Source of the DNA: Bacteroidia bacterium | GTDB lineage: Bacteria; Bacteroidota; Bacteroidia; Chitinophagales; Saprospiraceae | Length of the DNA stretch: 33,085 nucleotides | NCBI GenBank assembly: GCA_030429045.1 | Contig: JAUIEA010000029.1 | Coordinates: 1 to 33,085, forward strand | Direction of reading: 5' to 3' | Shown here: one piece after another, positions 8,780 to 17,746 of the stretch | Layout of the letters: every line of letters begins with the position of its first letter | Position numbering within the stretch: the stretch's first letter is position 1 | Position numbers and translations under genes: made by a program | The notes under the pieces: model-generated | What the model was told of the DNA's origin: nothing | The model's database searches: none | What the model saw: the letters and a program-made list of their open reading frames with translations, nothing else

Positions 8780-8923
8780 GAGGAAGTCGATTAGATGACT
8801 TGTACCGTCGAAGACCATTCCAAATGCAGACTGCGGCCATTCTGGCAGACCACGAGTGGCATTCCCTGCCTCAATGTCCTGCATCTGATCGAAAATCCCT
8901 ATTTTAAAGGGACAATTGGACCA

Positions 8924-9298
8924 ATGCCCGGAAAGGAAAAGGAACGCACCTGTCTGGAATGCGCGGATATCATCCATGGACGGAATGACAAACGTTTCTG
9001 TTGTGATCAGTGCCGATCGGCCTGGCACAACAAGCAAAACAGTGATGCCACCAATTTTGTGCGGAATATCAATAACACCCTCCGCAAAAACCGGCGCATT
9101 CTCGCCGAGCTCAATCCCAACGGTAAGGCCAAGGTGAAGCGAGAGGATCTGCTGGACCGGGGGTTCAAATTCAGCTACTTCACCAATATCTATACGACAA
9201 AGGGTGGGAACACCTATTATTTCTGCTATGAACAGGGATACATTACCCTGGCGGATGACTGGATCGCCCTGGTCATCCGCCAGAAGTATGTCGAATAA
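8924..9298 (+). CDS. Small zinc-ribbon-like protein
   Basis: A 124-residue cytoplasmic protein with a four-cysteine zinc site at the N-terminus: Cys10-Cys13 (TCLEC) and Cys27-Cys30 within RFCCDQCRSAWHN. A basic helical middle (NFVRNINNTLRKNRRIL) follows, then an aromatic C-terminal half with YFTNIYTTKGGNTYYFCY. The first part resembles the zinc-ribbon found in short Bacteroidota hypothetical proteins, and binding of nucleic acid or protein is plausible but unproven. The start is the ATG at 8924; the in-frame ATG at 8795 would be antisense to the HtrA start. It is divergent from the protease and convergent with the Band 7 gene. Confidence 0.75.
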   Translation: MPGKEKERTCLECADIIHGRNDKRFCCDQCRSAWHNKQNSDATNFVRNINNTLRKNRRILAELNPNGKAKVKREDLLDRGFKFSYFTNIYTTKGGNTYYFCYEQGYITLADDWIALVIRQKYVE

Positions 9299-9330
9299 TC
9301 TGAATTCCGCTCTTCAGACCGTGCCCGGAC

Positions 9331-10152
9331 TCAATTCGAGTCGCCCAGGATCAGGGGCAATCCTTCCTTGCCGGAACCGATGACCACCACCTTGGTATTG
9401 GGGGATTTGGCCATTTCCAGGGTGGCTTCAATGCCCTTGTCCCGCAGGATCTTGTCGGTCAGGCTCGCAGAAATGATCTCGTTTGCCTTCGCCTTGGCGC
9501 GCGCTTCGATGATCTTCCGCTCAGCCTCCTGCGTCTCTTTTTCGAGCCGGTACTTGTACTCTTCCGATTCCTGCTCCTGCTGCAGCTTGCGCTCAATCGC
9601 ATTCTGGATTTTCTCCGGCAGGGCAATATCCCGGATCAGTGTCGCACGCAACTCGACAAAATTATTCTCGAGCTCCTTGAGCAACTCCTCCTGGATGAGC
9701 GATTGGACCTCATCCCGTTTGGATGAATACAGTTCTTCCGGCTCAAAGCGACCAATGATCTTCCGGACGGCGGACCGGACTTCCGGACGCACCAGGGTCG
9801 ACATATAATCCTTACCAAACTTTTCGTGAAGCGAGGCGATCGTGTGATAGGTTGGATTGGTTCTCACCGTCACATCCACCTGAATCGTCAGGCCATTGCT
9901 GGAGAGGACTTCCATTTGTTCTTCGATCTGCTTTTCCCGGACATCGTAAACGAACATCGTATTCCAGGGCGCGACGATATGAAATCCGGGCGTGTAAGTG
10001 GTCTCCATGTCCAGTCCGTCTCCGAAGCGGTGGAAGAGAACCCCGCGTTCTCCGGCATCGATGGTAAGAAACATCCCTCCGGAGAGTACCAGTAACATGA
10101 TCAATCCAAACCCGATGATCAAGGCCCGAAGAAGTGTCTGTCTGTTTTCCAT
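9331..10152 (-). CDS. Prohibitin/SPFH (Band 7) membrane protein
   Basis: A 273-residue SPFH protein. One N-terminal transmembrane segment (about 8-30, ALIIGFGLIMLLVLSGGMFL) precedes the Band 7 domain, which begins at TIDAGERGVLFHRFGDG and includes the segment PGFHIVAPW. A long charged coiled coil with EQESEEYKYRLEKETQEAE (about 190-245) drives oligomer formation, as in prohibitins. These proteins form large rings on the membrane and often act as scaffolds for FtsH-type proteases. I start at ATG 10152; an ATG six codons upstream is in frame. The divergent DUF2279 gene begins 29 bases away, so their promoters must overlap. Confidence 0.9.
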   Translation of the reverse strand: MENRQTLLRALIIGFGLIMLLVLSGGMFLTIDAGERGVLFHRFGDGLDMETTYTPGFHIVAPWNTMFVYDVREKQIEEQMEVLSSNGLTIQVDVTVRTNPTYHTIASLHEKFGKDYMSTLVRPEVRSAVRKIIGRFEPEELYSSKRDEVQSLIQEELLKELENNFVELRATLIRDIALPEKIQNAIERKLQQEQESEEYKYRLEKETQEAERKIIEARAKAKANEIISASLTDKILRDKGIEATLEMAKSPNTKVVVIGSGKEGLPLILGDSN

Positions 10153-10181
10153 TCTTGTGTGATTTTGCAACTTCGTAATAT

Positions 10182-11258
10182 ATGGACAATATCTTTACTC
10201 CCATGCTGAGGTCATTGTCCTGCAGTTTAACACCAGACCGCCATAATGGTTATCCCGATTTCACCGGCCGCCGATCCCGGAAGGCCCTGGCCCTGGTGTT
10301 GGGCCTGACCATGATGAGCATTCAGGGGGCATGGGCGCAGGAGTTTTCCTTTTTCAGCCCGGCAGATTCTTTTCAACAGCATCGATTCTGGACCTCTGTG
10401 GGCATTGGGACTGCCGCCTATGGCATCACCCTGGTCGGATTGAATGAGGCCTGGTATGCCGACACTGATCGAACCCGCTTTCACACCTTTGACGACTGGG
10501 GGGAGTGGCGGTACATGGACAAACTGGGGCATATCTGGACCACCTACAGCGAAACCCGCTGGCTTACGCAGGGAGCACGATGGACAGGGATGGATCCCGT
10601 GGCCTCCCGCTGGACAGGCACGGGGATTGCCCTGGCTCTTCAGACCAGTGTAGAGGTCCTGGATGCGTTCTCGGCGAAGTGGGGCTTCTCCTGGTCAGAC
10701 ATGGGTGCCAATCTGATCGGAGCCGGGGTATTTGTCACTCAGGACATCCTCTGGCAGGAACAGCGTATGCTCATCAAGATCTCCAGCAATCCGGTATCCT
10801 ATTCCGGGGAGACCCTCATCGGTACGAACGGGGGCACCAGTTCCCTGAGAAAGCGAGCGCACGACCTCTATGGCGCCTCCTTTGCCACCCAATACCTGAA
10901 GGACTATAATGCCATGACCATCTGGATGAGCATCAATCCGGCTTCCTTCCTCCACCAACGGCCGTCCTGGTTGCCATCCTGGCTGAACATGGCTGTCGGG
11001 ATCAGCGGCGAACATCTGTATGGGGGGTATGCCAATTCCTGGAGCGAACCGGAAGGCGGCCCCTTTCAGGCAGATCCGAACACCTACCCGCGCCTGACGC
11101 AGATCTTTCTTTCGCCGGATATCGACCTCTCCCGGCTTCCCGTCAAGAGTCCGTTCTGGCGGACCCTTCTCCATGGATTGAATTTCGTCAAGATCCCGGC
11201 GCCTGCCCTTTCTCTGGATTCCAGGGGTCGCTGGTCCGGTCATTGGCTTTATTTTTGA
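10182..11258 (+). CDS. DUF2279 (YfiM-like) exported protein
   Basis: A 358-residue protein of the DUF2279 family. An N-terminal hydrophobic segment ending in GAWAQ (about residues 35-53) looks like a signal peptide after a rather long start. An ATG at 10203 is an alternative start. Family features are YMDKLGHIWTTY, which carries the conserved K-x-x-H, SWSDMGANLIGA and DILWQEQR followed by KISSNPVSY. Short hydrophobic helices suggest attachment to the envelope. The function of the family is not established. The gene is only four bases before aroA, so the two are very likely co-transcribed. Confidence 0.75.
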   Translation: MDNIFTPMLRSLSCSLTPDRHNGYPDFTGRRSRKALALVLGLTMMSIQGAWAQEFSFFSPADSFQQHRFWTSVGIGTAAYGITLVGLNEAWYADTDRTRFHTFDDWGEWRYMDKLGHIWTTYSETRWLTQGARWTGMDPVASRWTGTGIALALQTSVEVLDAFSAKWGFSWSDMGANLIGAGVFVTQDILWQEQRMLIKISSNPVSYSGETLIGTNGGTSSLRKRAHDLYGASFATQYLKDYNAMTIWMSINPASFLHQRPSWLPSWLNMAVGISGEHLYGGYANSWSEPEGGPFQADPNTYPRLTQIFLSPDIDLSRLPVKSPFWRTLLHGLNFVKIPAPALSLDSRGRWSGHWLYF

Positions 11259-11262
11259 CCTC

Positions 11263-12504
11263 GTGAAGCATATGCTCGAGCTATCCTTTCCAGAAGGACC
11301 CGTCCGGGGCACCTTCCAGCTACCGGTCAGTAAAAGTCTGGTGAACCGACAACTGATCCTGGCCGCCCAGGCCGGACGTTTGCCGGATATGCAGGATGTA
11401 TCACTCCCTGAGGATGTCCGCAAGCTGGCCCAACTCCTCACCCATCCGGGTCCGGTGTGGGATGCCGGCGCCGGCGGCACCACCCTCCGGTTCCTGACTG
11501 CATATCTGGCCCTGACCGGGAAGGATGGCATCGTCACCGGTTCCGCCCGTATGCAGCAACGTCCCATCGCTCCTTTGATGCACGCACTGGACCAACTGGG
11601 CGCGATCTATTTCTATTCCGGCATCACCGGCTGCCCCCCCCTGCTGTTGAGTGGGTTTCCCGGCCAGAAGCAAACGGAGATCACCCTTGACCCCTCCAGC
11701 AGCAGCCAATACCTGACGGCACTCCTGCTGGCCAGTCCCCTGCTGCCCGATGGCCTGACCATCCACCTCACCCGACCAGTGACCTCCAGGCCGTATTTTG
11801 AGATGACCCTGGCCGTCCTGGCAGATTGGGGCATCCGGGTGGAGGTAGAAGACAACCGGGTGAGTATCCTTCCCCAGGAGATCCGACCCAAAGAATTGAT
11901 CCTTGAGGCGGATTGGACGGCCGCCTCCTATGCTTATGCCATCCTGGCCCTGGCCCCCACGGGCAGTACCCTGGAATTGCCAGGCCTGACTCGTTCAGGA
12001 TTGCAGGGTGATGAGATCCTGGTGTCCTGGATGGAACAGTTTGGGATCGACACCGAGGATGGCCCCTCGGGGATCACCATTTGCCGCAACAGGGACATCG
12101 CCCCCCGGGCCCTGCAACTGGACTTCAGCGATTCTCCCGATCTGGCCCAGACCATGATCGTCCTGTGCGCGATCCTGGGGTGCCCGGGACGATTCACCGG
12201 ACTGCATACCCTGCAGATCAAGGAGACAGACCGCACTGCGGCCCTTCGGGAGGAATTGCACAAATTGGGTGTTCAGTTTGACCAGAGTCCGGATGACCCC
12301 GACGTCTGGCTGCTTACTGGCAAGGCGATCTCGGATGACCCGCCCACCTTTGCAACCTATCATGACCATCGGATGGCCATGGCTTTCAGCCTGTTTGCAA
12401 TGGCAGCCCCCTGCCGGATCCAGGACCCGGATGTCGTCCAGAAGTCCTTTCCGGACTATTGGGAGCAGCTGGAAGGGATCGGATTTCTTGTCAGCAGGGG
12501 CTAG
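11263..12504 (+). CDS. aroA: 3-phosphoshikimate 1-carboxyvinyltransferase (EPSP synthase)
   Basis: A 413-residue EPSP synthase, the sixth step of the shikimate pathway, which joins phosphoenolpyruvate to shikimate 3-phosphate. Seen in order: PVSKSLVNRQ (Lys24, Ser25, Arg29), DAGAGGTTLRF (67-77), SARMQQRPI, SSQYLTAL (from 148), DFSDSPDLAQT with Asp293 as the likely base, IKETDR (319-324) and HDHRMAMAF. All key substrate contacts that I can align are present. The length is slightly below the typical 427 residues. It starts at GTG 11263 or at ATG 11272, directly behind the DUF2279 gene. Its TAG stop shares bases with the stop of the convergent OmpA-like gene. Confidence 0.93.
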   Translation: MKHMLELSFPEGPVRGTFQLPVSKSLVNRQLILAAQAGRLPDMQDVSLPEDVRKLAQLLTHPGPVWDAGAGGTTLRFLTAYLALTGKDGIVTGSARMQQRPIAPLMHALDQLGAIYFYSGITGCPPLLLSGFPGQKQTEITLDPSSSSQYLTALLLASPLLPDGLTIHLTRPVTSRPYFEMTLAVLADWGIRVEVEDNRVSILPQEIRPKELILEADWTAASYAYAILALAPTGSTLELPGLTRSGLQGDEILVSWMEQFGIDTEDGPSGITICRNRDIAPRALQLDFSDSPDLAQTMIVLCAILGCPGRFTGLHTLQIKETDRTAALREELHKLGVQFDQSPDDPDVWLLTGKAISDDPPTFATYHDHRMAMAFSLFAMAAPCRIQDPDVVQKSFPDYWEQLEGIGFLVSRG

Positions 12505-13628
12505 CCCTTCATTTCGAGGATGGTGATCTCCACCCGTTGATTTTTCTTTCGACCGCTCAGGGTAGCGTTGGAGGCAACCGGTTTGCGCTTGCCATATCCT
12601 TTGTAGCGCAGCCGTGATTCCTGGATCCCGTGTTCGATCAGGTAGTCGGCTACTTTTTTGGCACGTGCCTCCGACAGGCGATCGCAATAGGGATGATCAC
12701 AATTCCCATTGGTGTGTCCGCCGATCTCGACTACTACGTCATTGTTCTTCTCCAGGAATTGGTAGATCTCATCCAGCGTCGGATAAGACTCCTGGTTGAG
12801 GGCGGCGGTATCTGCCTTGAAGTAGATCTTGTCGACACTGACCACCTGCCCGGTCTTGAGCTGGGCACGGGACAAGCCACCCAGGGTCGCTTCCGGTTTC
12901 GGAGCCGGTTTGGGAGGCGTGACGGCTTTGGGTGCCGGCTTGGGTGGTGGCGCTACTTCTTCCTCTTCCTCCAGGACGATCGCATCACAAGGTACAGGGC
13001 GGATCACCGATGCATTATCGATCAGGATATTGCCATTGTACGGGAATAATACGGGCGTCTGGTAAAAAGCTTCGAGGATGAACCAGGACAATCGCTTTTT
13101 AGGCTCGAACGTAAACTGGTACCTCACCCACCGCGGATGGGTGATCACGGAAGTGGAGGCCAGCATTTCCGATTTGTCGCAGGGGCTGTTCCCACCCCAG
13201 ATCCGGAAAACGGCCGGAGTGGTATGATAGACCTTCTCCCCCCGCTTGTTGGGTGAAAAATAATCCTGTGAACGGGCGAGATACAGATTGAATGTATAGC
13301 AGGTACCCGCTTCCAGAGGCCGAGCCAAAGGTGTGGAGACGGACTCCCAGGTATCGTTATCCCGGGTGACCAGGCCCAGGTATGAACTGCCCTTCTGGGG
13401 AGGTGTCGTGACATTGAAAAATGCAGAATCCTGGCCCGGGTGGGTATCTGGCGGGGGCTCGCTGGGAAATCCACAGTCGTACCAACCGGATGGCGGGGAT
13501 CCAGGGGCAGGAGTATCCTCAAAAGACGGATTTTCCAGGCGGATGGGTTCATACTGGGCATGAAGAAGGCCTGAGCCCAGGATCGCCCAGCAGAAGATCA
13601 GGGAAGAAAGGGTGTTCTGAATTTTCAT
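12501..13628 (-). CDS. OmpA-family protein with N-terminal jelly-roll-like domain
   Basis: A 375-residue envelope protein. A signal peptide (about 1-24, ending LLHAQ) is followed by a region of about 190 residues starting LENPSFEDTP, with GWYDCG, GSSYLGLV and ILIDNAS. Such features are typical of carbohydrate-binding-like jelly rolls in Bacteroidota proteins. A Glu-rich then Pro/Lys-rich linker (EEEEEVAPPPKPAPK) leads to an OmpA C-terminal domain: KIYFKADTAAL, EIGGHTNG, LSEARAKKV, RLRYKGYGKRKP. That domain binds peptidoglycan. The combination suggests a cell-wall-anchored surface or periplasmic binding protein. The frame continues 16 codons upstream of the chosen ATG without a signal-like start. 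Confidence 0.88.
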   Translation of the reverse strand: MKIQNTLSSLIFCWAILGSGLLHAQYEPIRLENPSFEDTPAPGSPPSGWYDCGFPSEPPPDTHPGQDSAFFNVTTPPQKGSSYLGLVTRDNDTWESVSTPLARPLEAGTCYTFNLYLARSQDYFSPNKRGEKVYHTTPAVFRIWGGNSPCDKSEMLASTSVITHPRWVRYQFTFEPKKRLSWFILEAFYQTPVLFPYNGNILIDNASVIRPVPCDAIVLEEEEEVAPPPKPAPKAVTPPKPAPKPEATLGGLSRAQLKTGQVVSVDKIYFKADTAALNQESYPTLDEIYQFLEKNNDVVVEIGGHTNGNCDHPYCDRLSEARAKKVADYLIEHGIQESRLRYKGYGKRKPVASNATLSGRKKNQRVEITILEMKG

Positions 13629-13733
13629 ATCTATAGATAGACCTGTCCCAAATAACGGGCCAGAACCCGCTTGCATTGCATGCGTTCATGCCCCGACACG
13701 GGGATTTACATATGATTAACGTTCGCCTGCACT

Positions 13734-14951
13734 TCAGGAAAAGGCATTAATCCCTGTCACATCCATTCCGGTGATCAGCAAATGAATGTCATGTGTCCCT
13801 TCATACGTCAGGACCGTTTCCAGATTCATCATATGACGCATCACCGGATATTCATTGGTAATACCCATCCCGCCGTGGATCTGGCGCGCCTCCCGGGCGA
13901 TCTCCAGGGCCATGTTCACATTATTCCGCTTGGCCATGGAAATTTGCGCAGGCGTTGCCTTGCCTTCATTGGCCAGGGTGCCCAGGCGCCAGGTCAGCAG
14001 TTGTGCCTTGGTGATCTCAGTGATCATTTCCGCCAGTTTCTTCTGGGTCAGCTGGAATCCGGCGATCGGACGTCCGAATTGTTCGCGTTCCAACGCGTAC
14101 CGCAGTGCAGAATCATAACAATCCAGAGCTGCACCGATGACGCCCCAGGCGATCCCGTAACGGGCCTTGGACAAACAGGACAGGGGACCTTTCATCCCGA
14201 TCACATTGGGCAGCACATTCTCCTTGGGAACACGCACGTCTTCGAATACCAGTTCGCCGGTAATAGACGCACGAAGGGACCATTTACCATGAATCTCCGG
14301 TGCCGTGAAGCCGGGCATTCCCTTTTCCACGATCAACCCTCTGATCTTTCCATCCTCATCACGCGCCCACACCACGGCAACATCGGCCACCGGTGAGTTG
14401 GTGATCCACATCTTCGCGCCATTGAGGATGTAGGCATCTCCGTCATCCCTGATATTAGTGACCATGCCCGCAGGATTGGATCCATGATCGGGCTCCGTCA
14501 GTCCAAAACAGCCGATGAACTCACCGCTACCCAGTTTGGGGAGATACTTCCGACGCTGCTCCTCACTCCCGAATTTGTAGATGGGATACATCACCAGTGA
14601 CCCCTGCACGGAGGCCATGGAGCGGATCCCGGAGTCGCCGCGCTCCAGTTCCTGCATGATCACCCCATAGGCGATCTCATCCATTCCACCACCGCCATAC
14701 TCGACGGGCAGACTGGGCCCGAACGCCCCGATATCGGCCAGGCCCTTGAAGAGATGGTAGGGGCAGGCGGCCCGGTTGGCAAAATCCTCGATGATCGGGC
14801 TGACTTCCTGCTTGACCCAGGTGCGGACAGCGTCCCGGGCGAGCAGGTGGTCCTCCTGGAGCAACTCGTCCAGTTGGTAATAATCATGCCCCTGGTAGCG
14901 ATCCTCTTTTGCCGACCTGGTGTGTGAATTGGGTGTACTTGTGGTATCCAT
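13734..14951 (-). CDS. gcdH: Glutaryl-CoA dehydrogenase (acyl-CoA dehydrogenase family)
   Basis: A 405-residue FAD enzyme that resembles mitochondrial-type glutaryl-CoA dehydrogenase more than ordinary acyl-CoA dehydrogenases. Diagnostic segments are GIRSMASVQGSLVMYPIY, whose Arg is the glutarate-binding position, CFGLTEPDHGSNP, WITNSPVADVAVVWAR, KARYGIAWGVIGA and the catalytic Glu in TYEGTHDIH. It oxidises and decarboxylates glutaryl-CoA to crotonyl-CoA in lysine and tryptophan breakdown. No other pathway gene is adjacent. A TACCTTTG element lies just upstream of the start, so it is probably expressed alone. Confidence 0.92.
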   Translation of the reverse strand: MDTTSTPNSHTRSAKEDRYQGHDYYQLDELLQEDHLLARDAVRTWVKQEVSPIIEDFANRAACPYHLFKGLADIGAFGPSLPVEYGGGGMDEIAYGVIMQELERGDSGIRSMASVQGSLVMYPIYKFGSEEQRRKYLPKLGSGEFIGCFGLTEPDHGSNPAGMVTNIRDDGDAYILNGAKMWITNSPVADVAVVWARDEDGKIRGLIVEKGMPGFTAPEIHGKWSLRASITGELVFEDVRVPKENVLPNVIGMKGPLSCLSKARYGIAWGVIGAALDCYDSALRYALEREQFGRPIAGFQLTQKKLAEMITEITKAQLLTWRLGTLANEGKATPAQISMAKRNNVNMALEIAREARQIHGGMGITNEYPVMRHMMNLETVLTYEGTHDIHLLITGMDVTGINAFS

Positions 14952-14968
14952 GCCTGTTATTATTGCCG

Positions 14969-14976
14969 CAAAGGTA
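14969..14976 (-). promoter_or_regulatory. -7 element of the glutaryl-CoA dehydrogenase gene
   Basis: Minus-strand TACCTTTG matches TAnnTTTG and lies 17 bases upstream of the ATG. The -33 half is weak: TTTT at 14997-14994, spacer 17. The 86-base gap is shared with the divergent membrane-protein gene. Confidence 0.45.
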
Positions 14977-15037
14977 CAATCTGACCTCAGATTAAAACAG
15001 CCGTCTTATTTTGAGGTTCAAACTTTATCCAATTCCA

Positions 15038-16375
15038 ATGCTGAGACGCGAAAAATCGCATGAATGGCTGGACAAGCTGAGCCGGGAAAGCTGGCAACTC
15101 GAGCTCCTGATCTCGGGATTTAGCATCTTCCTGCTGATCCAGGGATTGGATCTGGCCGAGCAGAAATTCCAGCTCTTCTTCAACCGGCTCCAATTACTGG
15201 ATTTCGACCTCCGCCAAGAGTTAGAAAGCTATTCATGGTTCCTCCTCATGGGTGGCAAAGGTCTGTTATACAATCTGGTATTACATCTCTTTCTTCGTGG
15301 GCTTTGGATTGCCGCAGTAGGATTGCGCACCTTCAACAGTGGAACTAGTTTTGCAACACAAGGCTACACCCCTCTCTTTCAAAGGACTTTAAAGCGGAAC
15401 ACTCTTTCACTGGATGATTATATCATCCAACTTGACAAATTTTGCAGCAACATCTTTGCTTTTTCCTACCTGGTCCTGTTTGTGGCACTTTGTACGGGGT
15501 CTTATATTTTCCTACTGAAAGGATCGATCTATCTGGTTACTTGGCTGGTTGGAGGCACATCCTCCCCCATTCTGGAGCCTGCACTTATCTTTTGGGGGGT
15601 CGTAATTATCCTCGTTTCATCCATCTACGTCTTAGACTTTGCATTCCTGAGCCCATTCAAACGCGAAAAAGGTATAGACAGGATTTACTATCCATTCTAT
15701 AAATTCTTGAGCTGGATCTCTCTTTCTTTCATTTATCGCACCCTCTATTATACGATGATGGGCAATCGGATCAGCCGTAGATTTTTGTGGTTCATAGTAC
15801 CTTTCTATATCGTTATTTACCTAGGTGACTCCATCCATGTTCAAACCCAGCCCCTGATCCCGAAAAGCTCTAATACACTCTCCATACATCCAGGGTATTA
15901 TGACAATCTCAATCCAAAGCGATCCGTGAAATTGGCTAGCACCCCGAGCAAATACGTATCAAACGGCATGCTAGAAGTATTTGTCCCGATCACATTGAAT
16001 AAAAAATTAACCTCTAGGATCAATCGGCATTGTTCTCAACAAACTGCAGTCCATTCGACACTCATTTCTTCCGATTTTGCATTATTCAAGATTGACGAAT
16101 CCACCATTCAACAAGAAGACAAGGTCAAACCTTATCTGGACTGTATGAACCAACTTTTCAGGATCAGCATTGATGATCAAGTTCTGCACAGCCATCCGTT
16201 CTTCCACCAGAACCCAATTACTACTCAATACGGACTTTCATATATGATCGATATCGACACGCTGCCCAGAGGCGTCCATCATGTCCAGGTGGGGCTGATT
16301 GATACCAAAAAGGTAGCAGACCGGGATTCCGTGTATTTTCGCCCCTACGCTCTTTTCCCGATATGGAAACTCTAA
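15038..16375 (+). CDS. Multi-pass membrane protein of unknown function
   Basis: A 445-residue protein that I do not recognise. After a charged start (MLRREKSHEWLDKLS) come about five or six hydrophobic segments, at roughly residues 20-38, 80-95, 140-160, 180-202, 222-240 and 248-264. A polar C-terminal part of about 175 residues follows and would lie on one side of the membrane. Base composition is visibly richer in A/T than in both neighbours. The end overlaps the start of folB by 13 bases, which suggests translational coupling. The start at ATG 15038 is preferred over the in-frame TTG at 15011. A weak TTATTTTG lies upstream. No catalytic motif could be named. Confidence 0.7.
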   Translation: MLRREKSHEWLDKLSRESWQLELLISGFSIFLLIQGLDLAEQKFQLFFNRLQLLDFDLRQELESYSWFLLMGGKGLLYNLVLHLFLRGLWIAAVGLRTFNSGTSFATQGYTPLFQRTLKRNTLSLDDYIIQLDKFCSNIFAFSYLVLFVALCTGSYIFLLKGSIYLVTWLVGGTSSPILEPALIFWGVVIILVSSIYVLDFAFLSPFKREKGIDRIYYPFYKFLSWISLSFIYRTLYYTMMGNRISRRFLWFIVPFYIVIYLGDSIHVQTQPLIPKSSNTLSIHPGYYDNLNPKRSVKLASTPSKYVSNGMLEVFVPITLNKKLTSRINRHCSQQTAVHSTLISSDFALFKIDESTIQQEDKVKPYLDCMNQLFRISIDDQVLHSHPFFHQNPITTQYGLSYMIDIDTLPRGVHHVQVGLIDTKKVADRDSVYFRPYALFPIWKL

Positions 16376-16743
16376 CCAGACAATTTGTTGGTATCGAGGG
16401 TCTTCGGATCCATGGCTTTCACGGTGTTTATCCGGAGGAGGCCCTGACCGGGCATTGGTTCATCATCGATCTGAAAGTAGAGATCCCGCCGCGCAGTCGA
16501 CCGGACCAGGATGACCTCGACTCGACCCTCAACTACGGGTCCCTGCACGCGATCTGCCTCCGTGAAATGGCGGTTCGGGCAGATCTCCTGGAGACGGTGG
16601 CGACCCGGATTCTCCGGCAAATCCGTGTACATCATCCTGAGTCTGGCGAGATCCGGATCCGGTTGACCAAGGAGCAACCGGCCTTTACCGGAGGCTGTGC
16701 TGCTGTCTTTGTCGAATTTCTTTCCCTGCCGGAAGAACTTTAA
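16363..16743 (+). CDS. folB: Dihydroneopterin aldolase
   Basis: A 126-residue FolB, which splits 7,8-dihydroneopterin to 6-hydroxymethyl-dihydropterin and glycolaldehyde in folate synthesis. Seen: IHGFHGVYPEE, with the substrate-binding glutamate pair at 25-26; LNYGSLH, with Tyr58; LLETVA, with Glu77 for pterin anchoring; and LTKEQPAF, with the catalytic Lys103. The length is normal. The start overlaps the preceding membrane-protein gene, so both are probably on one message. No other folate gene is in the window. Confidence 0.93.
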   Translation: METLTRQFVGIEGLRIHGFHGVYPEEALTGHWFIIDLKVEIPPRSRPDQDDLDSTLNYGSLHAICLREMAVRADLLETVATRILRQIRVHHPESGEIRIRLTKEQPAFTGGCAAVFVEFLSLPEEL

Positions 16744-16789
16744 AGATTTGATAACAACGATTGGCCGACCTCAGGCGTTATCGCAACAT

Positions 16790-17524
16790 ATGAATACCCG
16801 TATTATGAAACTGACCACACTACTCCTGTCTACCCTGCTCCTGTTTTCCTGCTCCACTGCACAACTTCAGACCCTGGACGGGTTGCTGGGGAAGGCAAAA
16901 AAGGTCCTGCCCGTTTCGGAAACTGATGCCGGCAACGGACTGAAAGAGGCCCTGGAGATCGGGGTGAGCAAGGGCGCGGATGCCCTGGCGAAAACGGACG
17001 GATATTACAAGAGTCCCTACAAGATTCTCTTGCCCGCAGAAGCACAGACGGTCATCAACAAGTTGAAAGTGGTGCCCGGGTTCCAGAACCTGGAAGCAGA
17101 CCTGACCGAGCGATTGAATCGGGCAGCGGAGGATGCGGCCCAGAAGGCCAAGCCGATCTTTATCAGTGCGATCAAACAGATGACCTTCAAGGATGCGATG
17201 AATATCCTGATGGGACAGAAGAATGCCGCTACCCAATACCTGGATCGAACGACCCGTCCGCCCTTATACGACGAGTTTCATCCTGTGATCCTGGAATCGC
17301 TGGAGAAGGTCAATGCGGTTTCGCTATGGTCTTCAGCCACAACAGCTTATAACAAATTGCCGTTTGTCACGGACGTCAACACCCGATTGGATGATCACGT
17401 GACGAATAAGGCCTTGGATGGTTTGTTTGCCAAGATCGAGCTCGAGGAGCTGGATATTCGCACCAATATATCTTCCAGATCCAGCGACCTGCTCAAGCGC
17501 GTGTTTGCTCGTCAGGATAAATAA
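16790..17524 (+). CDS. DUF4197 lipoprotein
   Basis: A protein of about 244 residues of the DUF4197 family. The signal sequence LTTLLLSTLLLFSCS ends in a lipobox-like FSC, so it is probably a lipoprotein. Family features follow: LKEALEIGVSKGADALAKTDGY, PYKILLPAEAQTV, LNRAAEDAAQKAKPIF, TFKDAMNILMGQKNAAT and the C-terminal NKALDGLFAKIELEE. The family is mostly alpha-helical and its function is unknown. Two ATGs fit the start, at 16790 and 16805; the second gives a more compact signal peptide. It follows folB after 46 bases and may be part of the same transcript. Confidence 0.85.
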   Translation: MNTRIMKLTTLLLSTLLLFSCSTAQLQTLDGLLGKAKKVLPVSETDAGNGLKEALEIGVSKGADALAKTDGYYKSPYKILLPAEAQTVINKLKVVPGFQNLEADLTERLNRAAEDAAQKAKPIFISAIKQMTFKDAMNILMGQKNAATQYLDRTTRPPLYDEFHPVILESLEKVNAVSLWSSATTAYNKLPFVTDVNTRLDDHVTNKALDGLFAKIELEELDIRTNISSRSSDLLKRVFARQDK

Positions 17525-17746
17525 TTTTCGGAAACCGTAGGAAGTGCGGAACTTTACACTCAAGTTTGTCGTATTATTGCGGAGATCATCCCCCGGTTTG
17601 AGGCAGAATGCTGCCCGACCCTGATGTTTCCAACTTAGTGGAAATCAGCTTTAACCGATTAGACGTGTTAGGAAAGAATGCTGGCTACACTGAAGAACAG
17701 TTCACTTTGTCATCTTTATTTTATTCTTTATTTATTTAACTGTGTT

